Positions 20,668 to 34,192 of a stretch of 64,000 bases of DNA are shown piece by piece (the stretch's first letter is position 1; every line of letters begins with the position of its first letter). The position numbers and the translations under genes are program-made. The notes under the pieces are model-generated. The model was not told the DNA's origin. It did not search any database and was given only the letters and a program-made list of their open reading frames with translations. The DNA is from Tremella fuciformis (Eukaryota > Basidiomycota > Tremellomycetes > Tremellales > Tremellaceae): positions 3,782,001 through 3,846,000 of the forward strand of contig CP136490.1 in assembly GCA_032768795.1 (NCBI GenBank). Direction: 5' to 3'.

Positions 20668-21576
20668 CTATGCCGCCCGTCTGCGCTTCTTCGCAAGAAG
20701 CGTCCGGAGATACTTCTGCATGGCGGACAGATCAGCCATTCGCTGTAGCGTGTCGTCGTCGTACATGGTTGTCGGTCGCCACTTCAGAGTCATAGGCTCG
20801 AGGAGAGGATCCTGAAGAATTAGTGCTGGGCTCAATTCGGCCAAGACTCTCGATGGGCGGAACGCGTTAGCACTGACATCGTCCTCCTCGCCCACGGAAA
20901 CGGCCCCCCAGTACTCGCTGCTCTGATCGCTATCCTCCGAATCTGCGCTATCGATAGAGTCTGAGCTGTCGATAGAGCTGACTGACCCAGTCCGACACCG
21001 CATGAGGGACCTGCGGTGCTGGCGAGGCGAATCAACGGCTTTCTCGTTCTCGTCGGTCGAGGGCAGAGGTGTGTACGCGTCGTTGAATCCGAGAAGGGCG
21101 ATGTAGACGCCAGAGAGATATGTGAGACCAACGACCATCGCCTTGCATGTCAGCTTTCTAGACTAAGACCGAGCGGGAGCACTCGCCGAGTTGTCGTTGA
21201 AATCAGACACGAGGCTCGTGATGAGGATGAGGAAGAAGTTGACCAGCCCGGCCCAACGCATGGCGGTCGGGTCAGCCATGCTTGCCATAGCGACGGCAAC
21301 GCTGAGGAATCTTGCAGACAGAGAGATGAAGTTCATGCTGTCGGTGAGGAGAGCGATTTGTCGATCACAGGAATTTGCAGTGTGACCGAGTTGTCCAACG
21401 ATCCTTTGGCGGATCGAGGTGTTCGACGTTGAATGATTTGCGATGTGGTCAAGGATATGGCGCGCTTGGTCATAGGTTATGGGAGTCAGTGGCGAGTGAG
21501 GTGACCAGGTACGCTGAAATGAGAGATCTTTGAGAGAGACATCGGACAGAAAAGCGTGAACGCATAGGTGAAACAT
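20668..21576 (-). CDS. Hypothetical membrane protein
   Basis: Two exons from ATG 21576, joined over a short intron near 21135-21180. Exon 1 encodes a helical region (YDQARHILDHIANHS, QLGHTANSCDRQIALL) and a hydrophobic segment (MRWAGLVNFFLILITSLVSDF). Exon 2 starts with a second hydrophobic segment (MVVGLTYLSGVYIALLGF), followed by an acidic Ser/Asp-rich linker and a basic tail (LLAKKRRRAA). Two or three membrane passes are likely. The layout recalls small peroxisomal or ER membrane proteins, but I cannot assign a family. Confidence 0.6.
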
Positions 21577-22610
21577 GGTCTGGGTGAACGGACCCCCGCC
21601 GTGTGATTGGCCTCTGAAGGAAATGCTGATCTCATCAAACTCGCCACCGACCTTAGACTCATCAATGCTCCTTTCCGCTTTCGATGCTCTCCTCTTGCAT
21701 GTTGAAGCCTCTTGCTGTCCAGTGGTCTTTGGCCGAACGTGAGTTAGTTTGAAGTGAACAGCAGAGACCCGTTCAGGCGAGCAAGTGTTTCAGGTCGGAC
21801 CTACGCGACACGAGACCTATCAAAGACCTTTCGTGCGTCATGGAGTCGGACAAGGTCTCACTCATTACTCCGCACTCCCTCGTACTCGATCCGAGTCACC
21901 TCGGCACGTGAGAGGGCGTGAACTGCACGTCATTGCTGGATGCTCGGTACGATGGAAGTCGTTTTCGGGTGCTTGCGAACGCGCTAGATATAGTGTGATA
22001 TGGCTCATCGCTGCTAGATGGTCCCTTCATGGTGATCTCCTTCTGCCTGCGGAGTAGTAGGCAACACGTCGTGACGGGACGTGACCATGGATGTATAGCG
22101 GAGTACCTGCCTCACGGAATCACGACACGTCTCTACCTGCACTTTCTTCGTGTCGCACCATATCCTCGGCGGTGCGTTCCAGGGCGGCTTGGGCCGGAGA
22201 GACGCGACTGATTTTACGAGTGCCACATTCGCAAAACCCGACCCGAGGGATGGTTGTGTGCGTGTCCGAGTCACGGGACTTGTTGTGATGGGGTTGACAT
22301 GTTCCATCCCAAAGGTCAAAGGGCATGCAGGGCCATCTCAATGCTCAACGACACCAGAGAGAGGCTCGCTCGTACATGCTCATCGGTGATTGACATCTCG
22401 TTTCAACCTCGACATTCGCTCTCAGTCTCGTTCACCTGATTCACCAAGCTCGAATCCGGTACACGCGGCGAGAGGGGTTGGATCATTCATCTCTCTTTTT
22501 TGTCTGGCTTGATCGACACGACTCTCTGCCGCGTCAAACGCTCATCAACTAGACTGTGAACAAACAAAGACGCAGACCGGGCTAGAGAGAGCACAGGACA
22601 ACGCAGCATC
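21577..22610. other. Intergenic between membrane protein and cyclin
   Basis: About 1 kb with only short overlapping open frames. It should hold both promoters of the divergent pair. Confidence 0.4.
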
Positions 22611-24743
22611 ATGGCTTCTGGCATACCCGTGAGCAGCATTTCCTATCCATCTTGTCTCATCCATCGCATGCAATCAAGGGCTTGGTTGCCTGATACGGTG
22701 TGAGGGTCCGCTCAACCAACGCGACCGCGCCGCGCTCGGTCCGATGAGTCATGAAACTCCCACTTCCAACTTGACATTTCCCCTCTCTCTCTTCGTCTCT
22801 CTGCGTACCCATCGTTAACTCAACACGATCTCTTGCCAATGATATTTTGCACGAGCTGACACCTTTCTTCCTCCCGCTCCCACCATCAACCGCAACTCGT
22901 CACCCTTGCACCTCTCTCACATCGTTCGGCACCCTACACCATCCCTGAACGTCACCTCCATACTTCGCTCAACCCTGTCATGCCCTCTACACGCATGCAG
23001 ACACGCCGCCTCGCCAGGCGCATCGACGAGAATGCCCCACCGGCACAAGGCGCCGCATTGGCAACACGAGCCCGATCAGCAGCCCCTACGGCCTCGATCA
23101 AGCCGGGAACCGCACTTCCTTCATCTTCTCTTCCCGTCATGAAGCGCCAAAATTCGTCCCAGACAACTTCATCCGCCTTGCTCGCTGGCACCAAAGGCTC
23201 GCAATTGACGGATGCGTCAAAGAGATCGGCTCTTGGCGAGGTGACCAATGCTGGCAAGGCCAAGAAGACTGGCTTGGGAGCGAAGGAGGAGCGCAAGCCA
23301 CTCGCGAGCAGAGACAGCGCACCCCAAGTGCCAGTCCGTAGAACACGCAGCAGCGTTCCGACTGTGCCTGAGAAGAAGGAAGCGGTGACCAAGGAGCCCA
23401 CAAAGCGGAAAGCTGCATCAGCGGTTCCCCAATCCAAACTGCCGGCTCGATCACGGTCAACGACGGCATCAACCTCAACGAATGAGGGGCCTTCGCAAGC
23501 CCGTCTGCGGGAGCGGAAGCTCAACATCAAGAACGATGAGGTCGAGGAGGTCGCCCCCGTTCGTAAAAAGCGGAAGACCTCTTCGCCCGCGTTGGTTGAA
23601 GAGAGCGGCGATGTTACCGACATCCACGATGAGGCGTTGTATGATGAGGATGGCAAGGAGGTGATCTTGTCTAGCGGTCGTAAAGGCACGAGCCTTCGCA
23701 GCCCTAAGCGAATGTCGAAGGATCATGGGTGGACCGACCTCGACGCCGAAGATGAGGGTGACCCTACGATGGTCAGCGAGTACGTGATCGATGCGTTCAA
23801 CTATATGATGGCCATTGAGGTGAAATTTACATTGATTGAGGCACGAGGAGAGGCTCACTCTTAGCGAAAAACAATGCCTAGCGCCGTATACATGGACAAG
23901 CAGAGCGAGCTGCAATGGCCAATGCGACGCGTTCTCATGGACTGGATGATCGAGGTCCATTCCAAGTTCCGCCTCCTTCCTGAAACCCTCTTCATCGCGG
24001 TCAACCTAGTCGACAGATTCCTTACCGAGCGTATCGTCTCTCTGGTCAAGTTCCAGCTCGTCGGTCTGACTGCGCTCTTCGTCGCGGCGAAGTACGAAGA
24101 AGTTATCTGCCCATCAGTCGATCACTTCCTACACATGACCGACGGGGGATACTCGAAAGAAGAAATCCTCAAGGCCGAAAGATATCTTCTGTCGACCCTC
24201 AAATTCGACCTCTCCTACCCCAACCCACTCCACTTCCTTCGACGAATCTCCAAAGCAGACGGTTACGACATTCAGACTCGAACAGTCGCCAAGTACCTCA
24301 TTGAGATCAGCTGCGTGGAGCATAAACTCCTGGCCTACCCTCCCAGCATGCTGGCGGCTGCAGCGATGTTTTTGGCTCGGTTTTGCCTCGACCGAGGCGA
24401 ATGGGTGAGCTTCACCCAGAGAGGTCAGGTATGATGCTGAATCAAAGACACCGAACCTGGTTCACTATTCGACCTACTCGGAAAGCGAGCTATTGCCATG
24501 TGCGCAGGTCATGCTTGACTACCTGCTCGACCCTGCCTTCGAACCAGAAACATCGTTCTACCGAAAGGTCAGTCCCAAGCTATGATTGCAACATGTGATA
24601 CTCATGGTCAGTATGCGTCGAAGAAGCATATGAAATCCTCGGTATTCGTCTACCAATGGGCAGTTAGCCGATGGCCCGAGAGCGTTGCTGGCACGAACCC
24701 ATATCAAGGGCGCGAGCTGGCCTACGAGTTTGACGAGATATAA
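22611..24743 (+). CDS. B-type mitotic cyclin
   Basis: Regulatory subunit of the Cdk1 kinase. An 18-base first exon (MASGIP) joins in frame to TRRLARR at 23001 over a 372-base intron; an ATG at 22980 is the alternative start. The N-terminal region is basic and carries a textbook destruction box (RSALGEVTN), the APC/C ubiquitination signal. After a short intron at about 23820-23865 comes the cyclin box (LQWPMRRVLMDWMIEVHSKF, FIAVNLVDRFL, LVGLTALFVAAKYEE) and the C-terminal cyclin fold (YPPSMLAAAAMFLAR, then WTPNLVHYSTYSE). Two further introns follow and the frame ends ELAYEFDEI at 24743. Nuclear, with abundance set by cell-cycle proteolysis. Confidence 0.92.
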
Positions 24744-25119
24744 CGAGCGGTCGTGTGTTTTGACGACTGAACGACCCGAACGACCCCTCCCCTCACGACG
24801 ACTCGATCATTTGGCTGGCACAACCATCGGCACTCCGAACAAGTATCCTACATCTCCCGGATCCTTTGCCAACTACAAAGAATCGATCCCGACTAGAAAC
24901 AATCATGTCCCCTCACGAAGCACTCACGCTCGACGCATATTCCGGTCTCAGATGGCATGGCATTGCGAGCACACAGACTTTCACAGCATTCATACCCCGC
25001 CTTTTCACCTTCTGTACTTGGCCTCTTTCTAGATACCTCTGGCCCTCTGGCCTGTTTTGCCATATGTTGAGCACAGATCGCGCATGCAAGAGTGCCATGT
25101 TTGCTCATTTTCGAGCGGG
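24744..25119. other. Intergenic between convergent cyclin and MAPEG genes
   Basis: No supported gene. Both 3' regions are expected here. Confidence 0.4.
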
Positions 25120-25846
25120 CTAGTTTGGCCAGATGGGCGATCGATGTTGAGGCGACGAGAAGTACGTGTTGAAGGTCCATGATGCGGCGACCCAGAGGGT
25201 GGTGAACGTCATGCCTGCAGGTCAGATGGACTTTGTGGGGTCACCGAGCAATGTACCGTACAGGCCAACGTAGTGCAGTCGGCCGACCATATTGTTGCGC
25301 TTTTTGGCATCGACGATGTAGCCTCTCTGTTTGTCAGACGATGCGGGCCAGAGACGAGTGCCTGGGACTTGCTGTATTGGCGAATCTACCCAGACACCAG
25401 AAAACCGTCAGCGTCGTCGCGGTGAAGGGCTTGAACAGGCCTGTTGTCAATACCTCCTTCGGATCTCGCCGCCTAGCCAACATACCGAGGAAGAGCTGCA
25501 GGCCAACGATAAACGCCGTGAACTCCAAGGTAGCCTGATGTGCGCGCTGGGTGCGGTTATACCTCTGTCCATCAGCCCTTCTCCCCCGTCACATACAGCG
25601 GGGTGGGCTGACCAGCTTGGCAGGATCAGCAGCGGCATCGGCGTCGCTGACGTATAGTGTTGGCGGGAACACGCCGACCTCTTTCCGCGTGCGAAGGACT
25701 TGTACTTGTTGGTAGCTCTGCCTGGTCAGTCTTTCCTCGCGAGGGTCGTGAGGAGAGAGACGCGCGTTGAGCAGGATGAGCGCGAAGAAGCCGAAGCCGA
25801 GCACGGGGAACCCGTGGGGCAGAGTGAGCGTGACGGTGGTCGACAT
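25120..25846 (-). CDS. MAPEG-family membrane protein (microsomal glutathione S-transferase 3-like)
   Basis: Spliced by eye with about four short introns: MSTTVTLTLPHGFPVLGFGFF, a Tyr/Val-containing loop (KEVGVFPPTLYVSDADA), TQRAHQATLEFTAFIVGLQ (the family signature with Arg/His/Gln and Glu), GLFKPFTATTLTVFWCLG, RGYIVDAKKRNN, RLHYVGLYG and a last hydrophobic stretch. This matches the four-helix MGST3/FLAP fold in the ER or outer mitochondrial membrane, which uses glutathione in conjugation or peroxide reduction. Substrates cannot be told from sequence. It lies head-to-tail with DPM2. Confidence 0.85.
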
Positions 25847-26283
25847 GGCTGATGGATGGGCCTATGCGCTAGACTCTGCACACTTATGTTGCAATTGAGA
25901 CGTGGAGACGACGCGCAAGCTGTCCACTTTTGCAGCTTCCTGTGAGACGCCGTCGGTCCTGTGAGACGCCGTCGGTCTGGCACGCCGCATCTGCGTCCGA
26001 CTTTTTCGGATCTCTCAGGCCGACCATCAGCGTTGCCCAGCCACCATCGAATGCAAGTACTGCATGCTGCCTACAGCTGCACCTAGCGCCAAAGGCCAGT
26101 CCCGTCAGTTCTGGCGGCAGCGCCAGACTCAGTCGATGTCCTTCATCCACTCTGCGCGGGCAACGAGTGTCTCCCGCACCTCTGACTTGGAGGACGCAGA
26201 ACTCCTACTCTTGGTCTTGGACGACCGCGCCCCGGAGTATGCAATGTACATGTGTGAAATGCGCTGTATGCGAGTCTACCTCC
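25847..26283. other. Intergenic between MAPEG and DPM2 genes
   Basis: No supported gene. A perfect 18-base tandem pair (CTGTGAGACGCCGTCGGT) lies at about 25940-25977. Confidence 0.4.
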
Positions 26284-26715
26284 TCATGCCGCCTTCCCCC
26301 TTGCCCTCTTCTTGCGCGCTTCTGCCAGAGTGACCTTGGCGAAGAACAGCGAGACGGCGGCGATACCGGCAAGCAAGAGGAACAGAGGGAGTCGGACAGC
26401 CCATATGCGTTCTGGAAAGAATGCAACTAGGGGAGAGTCGGAGGGTAGAAAGGGCTGCGAGTGAGCACGGGATCTGCAAGTAACCTCAGTGGGTAGGCAG
26501 TAAAGGCTGAGCCTTGAGAGCAGGCTCTGGCTCGCCGTGCAGGTGCAAGTTCTGATCCGAGTGGAGAAGCAAGTGAGACTGACCAGGAATAGCGCCCAAA
26601 CTGTGTAGTAGGTGAACACTGCGCCGGCCACCAGCAGCATGCCCCCGCCCAGCACCTTGTCGGTCACAGCCTGTTCGAGGATGTAGAACGAGGGGTAGTC
26701 GGGCGAGTCGGACAT
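26284..26715 (-). CDS. DPM2: Dolichol-phosphate mannosyltransferase regulatory subunit
   Basis: A small ER membrane subunit that stabilises the catalytic DPM1 and anchors it, supplying dolichol-phosphate-mannose for N-glycans, O-mannose and GPI anchors. Exon 1 (ATG 26715) gives VTDKVLGGGMLLVAGAVF, then TYYTVWALFL. An intron of about 130 bases follows, whose length leaves the frame open. Exon 2 gives PFLPSDSPLVAFFPERIWAV, a second membrane helix and a basic tail (ARKKRARGKAA). The FTYYT motif and two-helix hairpin of about 100 residues are diagnostic of DPM2. Confidence 0.87.
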   Translation of the reverse strand: MSDSPDYPSFYILEQAVTDKVLGGGMLLVAGAVFTYYTVWALFLVSLTCFSTRIRTCTCTASQSLLSRLSLYCLPTEVTCRSRAHSQPFLPSDSPLVAFFPERIWAVRLPLFLLLAGIAAVSLFFAKVTLAEARKKRARGKAA

Positions 26716-27449
26716 GTGGCGCACCATCACGGGATAGTGGTAGGGTATCATGTCGGCGGGCGTATGGACGATGACGACGAGGAGAAGAGAGAGATGCAGG
26801 TGCCGTCGTCAAGAGGGTGTATAAGAGGTTAGGGACGAGCAAGAGCAGCGTCAGCTTCACCGTCATCGTATCCAGGTGGATGCTGCGGCAATTGGAAAAG
26901 CCGTGATGCTGTCTGTCCTGGGTATTCTGGGCAGGCAAGTCCCGCTCACCATTGCTCCCTGTATGCCTGTGCTCCTGGATTGGCTGCTGTCTTTAGAACG
27001 CCTCTTTGACTTGAGGTCCCGAGATGGCCTTTTGCGGCATGCGATGCAATGCTGTTATAACGTCACTACGCGTTGGCTGGCCGGTATTTGATCCCCCCCT
27101 CTTGGACTTGGGTGAGCCGGTGACCGGTAATGGGTAGCCGGTGGGATGGAAAAGGCGGCTGGTGAGTGGTCCCAGATTGGGTTTGGCCTCCCGCATCGTG
27201 TCTCTCGACATTACAAGTCCTATTTGCTCTCTTTCTAGGTAAATCACATCGGCAATCCACGGTCATATCGATCGCACAGCAGCAGAAACAGCACACTAAC
27301 AAGGCAGCGCGCTTATTGTGTACCGGTCAACTTGTTCTTTCTTCCAGTCTTTCAGCTCGACACAACAATCCCTCTACCTCTCATCATCCAGCCTCGTCTC
27401 TGTACTGGACCGCTCGTAGGCTAGTAGCATTGCCTCTACCTCTCTCACC
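26716..27449. promoter_or_regulatory. Divergent DPM2/fumarate reductase intergenic region
   Basis: About 730 bases with no supported gene. A short imperfect tandem around 27115-27145 repeats a GCCGGTG-like unit. Confidence 0.4.
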
Positions 27450-29891
<2,442 letters not shown>

Positions 29892-30110
29892 CTTTTCACT
29901 CTTTCTCGTGCTGTTCAAAAGGCCCACCGTTGGTCAAAGGCATTGTAGCACATTTTCTCACACCTTGATCATGTCCAGTACTTCTATCGCTCGACTTGCT
30001 TCTTGATCATGTTTCCGTATCTTGTAACTGCACTCTGTCTGATGCATGTTGTGACATGTTCTGTTGCGCGGTGCATATCGACGGCGTCACGGACAAGTGG
30101 CTTGCAGCCC
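29892..30110. other. 3' region of the fumarate reductase gene
   Basis: No gene. It ends at the DNA transposon target duplication. Confidence 0.4.
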
Positions 30111-30116
30111 CGCGAC
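30111..30116. repeat. Target-site duplication, left
   Basis: CGCGAC, repeated at 34187-34192. Confidence 0.8.
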
Positions 30117-30144
30117 TATGGCGAGCGGATAGCGCCTAAAATCA
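30117..30144 (+). repeat. Left terminal inverted repeat of the DNA transposon
   Basis: Pairs with 34159-34186 at 23 of 28 positions. The inner 14 bases match at 13. Confidence 0.8.
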
Positions 30145-30540
30145 ATTTTGAGTGGCGATTTTTACCCTCCCCTTCTTACCTATCTTCAATTCCATATTTC
30201 ACGCGTCGTATGCATCGTACGGCCTTGAGATCACCACCAATCGATTCAGCGCATCAATCTACGCGTCGATAGACCCCAAGAACACCTCTGGAGGACGTGT
30301 GGAAGGCGCTCGGCATGGAGGGTTGAATGATCATGGTGGGAAAGGCAAAAATCTGACCGACAGAGCACATCTACCTTGCTCTCAGCAGCCGAAATCACCA
30401 ATGTCACGCTTAATGTCGACAGGTATAGCTCTGAGGCCATTGCCTGGGTCAACAGCAGCCCCTCCCATCGAGACCCGACCGCTCTGGCGCTGCATATCGG
30501 CTCTATCACCCGTCTTATTGTCGATCTTCGATCTATCGAG

Positions 30541-32131
30541 ATGGCCCTTCCTGCTCAGACCTTTGCGACCCTGCACATACGCCTCATAGGGACCCAGGAT
30601 ATGCTCAAGGCTGCTCACAGGACCACCGAGACCCTACTGGGGCCAAGGCCAGGCGGCCTCAGCGCCTCAGAGGCTTGGGGATTGCTCGAGACCGGCAGGA
30701 AAGGCCGTCAACCGCTACCCTGTCCTGAGGTGATGCTTCGGGACCTATTGGGCCTTGGTATGACCGAGAGACGGCTGGCAGAGCACCTCAGGGTGTCGCG
30801 GAGAACTATACAACGGTGGAAGAAGGCTCTGGGACTCGTGGCGACACCCGAGGACGCTCTGACGGCCGTGCAGATCCAGGCCGTCAGTCCCCTTCCTTCT
30901 TCCTGTTGGATTGCCTGGTGCTTGCTGATGTTCAGGAGGTCGACAGATGCTGGAAAGAGGGCGGTGGCATGGAGGGCTATCGTCTGATCCTTGCGGCACT
31001 CAAGAGAAAGGCTATCAAAGTCCCGCGGGACCAAGTCCGAACCGCAATACGTGCTCTTGACTCTGACGAGGCCCGTCGACGATTTGCCAGGACAACAACT
31101 CGACGCATATATGATGTCCCATTTGCCAACAGCCTGTGGCACATCGACGGTCATCACAAGCTCATAGACGTCAAGATCGTCATACACGGCGGCATCGACG
31201 GCAAGTCCCGAAAAGTCGTTTTCCTCAAGGCTAGCACAAACAACCGAGCCGCCACTGTCTTTGAGAGCTTTGAGGAGGCTGTGAGACGCTTTGGGATGCC
31301 CAGCAGAGTCAGAGGGGACTACGGGAAGGAGAATTTGGACGTAAAGCGTTACATGGAGGCAAAGCGAGGTGAGTGCGCTCGGACCGCCAGCAATTTGGGT
31401 GCCCTTGGGCTGACTGCTTTTCAGGCGTAGCTCATCATGCATTTATCCAAGGCCCATCAACGAGGAATCAGAGGATAGAGCGCTTCTGGCTTGACCTCCA
31501 GTGGCGGTGCACATTCCGATATCGTGTCTTGTTCGACAGCTATAAGGAAAGGGGCCTACTCAGCGTCGACAACCCCTTTGACCTTTGGTGTCTTCACCTC
31601 TGCTACCTGCCTATGCTCAATTTGAGTCTTGAGAACACTGTGAGGGACTGGAATGGACACAAAATGGATGATCTGGGGGGTCAAAGCCCGGATTTGATGT
31701 GGTGGGACAGTAAGTGCGGCCGCAGACCGGAAAGACCGCTGATGAAAGGTGTGCTGGACGCTGAGCTGCGTGGGATAGATATCCTTGAAGATGGGGCCAC
31801 GCAGGCGGGTCAGGAAGGTGGCGGGACCGAGGGGAACAGCTCGCAGGCTCCATTAGGCTTTGCAGCCTATGGTATGGACGATTATGGGCGGAGAGAGGAT
31901 GGACGGATTTCGGAGGACGATCCGATGGTCGAGATACAACCCGTCCTGGGGCAGGTTCCGCCTCCCGTGGCCTCCTACCTCGAAGAACCAAGCCTGCAGA
32001 GGGACCTGCTCGCTGCAATCGGTCCATGGACGCTTGGAATGGACGATTGGGGAGAAGGACGGTATGTTAGGTGCCGAGAAGCTTTGGATGAGATCCTTCG
32101 AAGGCAATTTCCGGAAATACTTGGGCTGTAG
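30541..32131 (+). CDS. DDE transposase with integrase core (rve-like)
   Basis: Spliced by eye into three exons (to 30882, 30936-31368, 31425-32131) in one frame, 493 aa from ATG 30541. The frame is open upstream to 30331 without an ATG, so a further N-terminal exon is possible. An HTH-like segment (TERRLAEHLRVSRRTIQRW) precedes the catalytic core: LWHIDGHHKL (first Asp), FLKASTNNRAATV, VRGDYGKEN (second Asp) and STRNQRIERFWLDLQWR (Glu). The spacing and the HNQRIER-type motif are those of the integrase-core proteins found scattered in fungi and animals. Its place between terminal repeats shows it is the element's transposase. All three acidic residues are present. Confidence 0.85.
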
Positions 32132-32422
32132 TGCTTCCACATGCATGGGACTTGGTCAGATGGTTGTCCAGGCTGTGCTGAACGGCTCAATAACCTTTGC
32201 ATTCGTCCACGATGAGATCCTGTTGAAAGATCTAAGAAAAGCAAACATCTCGGCCTCACCAACATCTCCCCGAACAAGCCTCCTTCCACCTCGTCCGCCC
32301 ATCGTCCTTTGGCTATGTCGAACCACCGCTACTGGGTGAATCTGCTTTTCAGCTCTTATTTGATCAATTCTCCACATCTACCAGTGGAACAACAATGCGC
32401 AGATAGAGCAGACTTGCCTCTA

Positions 32423-33913
32423 TCAGGCCTCGGGTTCTCCGGCGTTATTGATGATGCCGGCACGGGCGGAATTGCGAGTAAGACGTGGCACGCTTTCGCG
32501 GCCGTTCGAAAACAGTGGTGAACACTCAATCCGAGCCCGCTTCGACCTGGGCGTCTTTCTAGCCTTTGGGGTGGGCGTGGAGGCCTCCACAGGACCACCC
32601 TGCGCCCCAGGCAGTGGGGTCTTGGGCCTGGCCGATGGCTCCGGGCCCAACATTCGGGTTATCATCTCATTGTCGGACAAGACCTCGTTGTCATCGGCGG
32701 AGGACACGGAGAGGGCTAGTGGGCGTCCCAGGGATCCCCAGGCAGGCAAAGGGGCTGCTGCCACAGCCTCTTCGTCCACCTGGGCCAGGTCGCCCGACTT
32801 GGCCGATCGAACGGTGATGGGCAATCGTCTTCGGAGGGCTTGCTGGGCATTCGCGGGAGAGGCTGCCACCTCTCCGCGAGCAGCCCCACGGCTCCTGGAG
32901 GCCTTGGTAGTAGCCTTGGGGGCCGGGGGCTGGTTTATGTCATCAAGGATGTCTTCCCACTCACGCTGGAAGCGCTTATAGACCTTCTCATTCTGGGTAT
33001 CGAAGAAAGGCCACCGATGAGCTACCATCAACAGTCCGCCATCGTCATAGAATCGATCCAGATGGCGGCCGCTCGTGGTTGTCGAACGAGGGCCATTGTA
33101 CAGGGCCTTGCCATCTTCAGAGGCCGAGATCCACCTTGCAAGTCAGCCTGGGCTGCCCTCAGCGATCCCAGCGCAACCTACACGTATTCCTCGAAGTCCA
33201 GGAACTCGATAGAGGGCAGAGACGTCTCTACTTCCTTGCGGACGTCTGCGGCGGCCATCCCATAGGTGAAGACGGGATAGCCAACCAAATCCAGCTTGCG
33301 GCACAGCTCGCGCAACGCCTCAAGCTTCTGCTCGGTCCATGGGGCGCTGTCGGCCAAGATACTGACGGCAGGGATGTATATGAGCTACAGAAGTGAGCCT
33401 TTACTCTGCAGCGGTGAGGAGTTTGCTTACACCTCCCGAAGGCTGATTCTTGAGCGGGATGTCATGATCCTTGCTCAGACGGACCGGGACAGCCTTCTCC
33501 ACCGCCTGGGGCACCTCTGACGGCTTGGGTTCGGGCGTAGAGGTGTTCATAGGAGTAGCACGCCCAAAAGCAGACTTCCTGCGGCCTCTAGCGGCGGCCC
33601 AACCGGCTCGAATGTTGCTGGCCGACTGTAAGTTGCCTCGTTGGGTGTTTTCGGCTCGAGCTGGGTTCGTTGCGTTCAGAATGGTCCCCTCTGTGTAGTA
33701 AGACCCATTGGGGGCCACAGGGGTAGGTGTAGCTTGAGCTACGTTGCTCGGGGAGGCCAACATAGTTGAAGGATTGCTGACCGACACTGTCGAGATTGCT
33801 TCCGAGCCGCCTTGGGAGGCGGCGGTCATCCCCAGAGCGCTGAGAACGGCAGGAAGGGCGCTGGGGTGGCTCTGGGCCAGTTGGGCAACGACTCTGGCGA
33901 GCTGAGCATCCAT
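32423..33913 (-). CDS. Transposon-borne protein of unknown function
   Basis: Convergent to the transposase and inside the same inverted repeats. Three exons (33431-33913, 33182-33384, 32423-33134) splice to 1398 bases, 465 aa, in one frame. The N-terminal third is low-complexity with an alpha-helical start (MDAQLARVVAQLAQ). The middle looks folded (LIYIPAVSILADSAPWTEQK, FTYGMAAADVRKEVETSLPS, VWISASEDGKALYNGPRSTT, HLDRFYDDGGLLMVAHRW). The tail is Ser/Pro/Lys-rich. I recognise no domain. The SILADSAPWTEQK to VRKEVETSLPS stretch alternates like a BRCT or Rossmann-like fold, but that is a guess. An intact spliced frame suggests selection for a role in transposition. Confidence 0.75.
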
Positions 33914-34158
33914 GGGGGACTGTATATGAGCGATGCAACACATGAAATAGGTAGAAGATCGATGAACCCACCAGCCCGACTTGAGCTTCACCCGTACTCG
34001 TCCCAGAGCCCTCATGCATGGAATTTACGCGCTCCATTACGTGTAATCGAGTGCGCTGAGTCGATTGGTGGCGGTCTCAGACCTGTAGCTTCAAAACTGA
34101 CAGAGATAGATGGATCTATGCTATATACAAGGTGGAATGTGAGTCGAAAATAATTTCA

Positions 34159-34186
34159 TGATTTGAGGCGCTTTTCGCCCGTCATA
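34159..34186 (-). repeat. Right terminal inverted repeat of the DNA transposon
   Basis: Reverse complement begins TATGACGGGCGAAAAGCGCC, matching the left end with five mismatches in total. Confidence 0.8.
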
Positions 34187-34192
34187 CGCGAC
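34187..34192. repeat. Target-site duplication, right
   Basis: CGCGAC, identical to 30111-30116. Confidence 0.8.

Larger units (their letters stand above)
30117..34186 (+). mobile_element. Complete DNA transposon, IS3EU-like (inferred), with two genes
   Basis: 4070 bases bounded by inverted repeats starting TATGGCGAGCG (left) and, read inward, TATGACGGGCG (right): 23 of 28 bases match, including AGCGCCT and AAATCA blocks. The repeats are flanked by a perfect 6-bp direct repeat, CGCGAC (30111-30116, 34187-34192). Inside are a DDE transposase gene (+) and a convergent unknown gene (-), both with intact spliced frames. A 6-bp duplication with TAY ends and an rve-like transposase fits, from memory, the IS3EU superfamily. 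Ginger-type elements are the alternative. Confidence 0.85.

Noticed and set aside
25940..25977. Perfect 18-base tandem duplication
   Set aside because: Too short and isolated to support a functional claim.
25930..26430. Plus-strand open frames overlapping DPM2
   Set aside because: They overlap the well-supported DPM2 exons on the other strand and show no domain.
30376..30540. Extension of the transposase to 30376
   Set aside because: The frame there begins with TTG. The first in-frame ATG is at 30541. The upstream 55 codons may belong to an unfound exon, so they were not included.
32448..32981. Plus-strand open frame of 177 codons within the DNA transposon
   Set aside because: It is the shadow of the minus-strand exon 32423-33134, whose three-exon gene splices in one frame.
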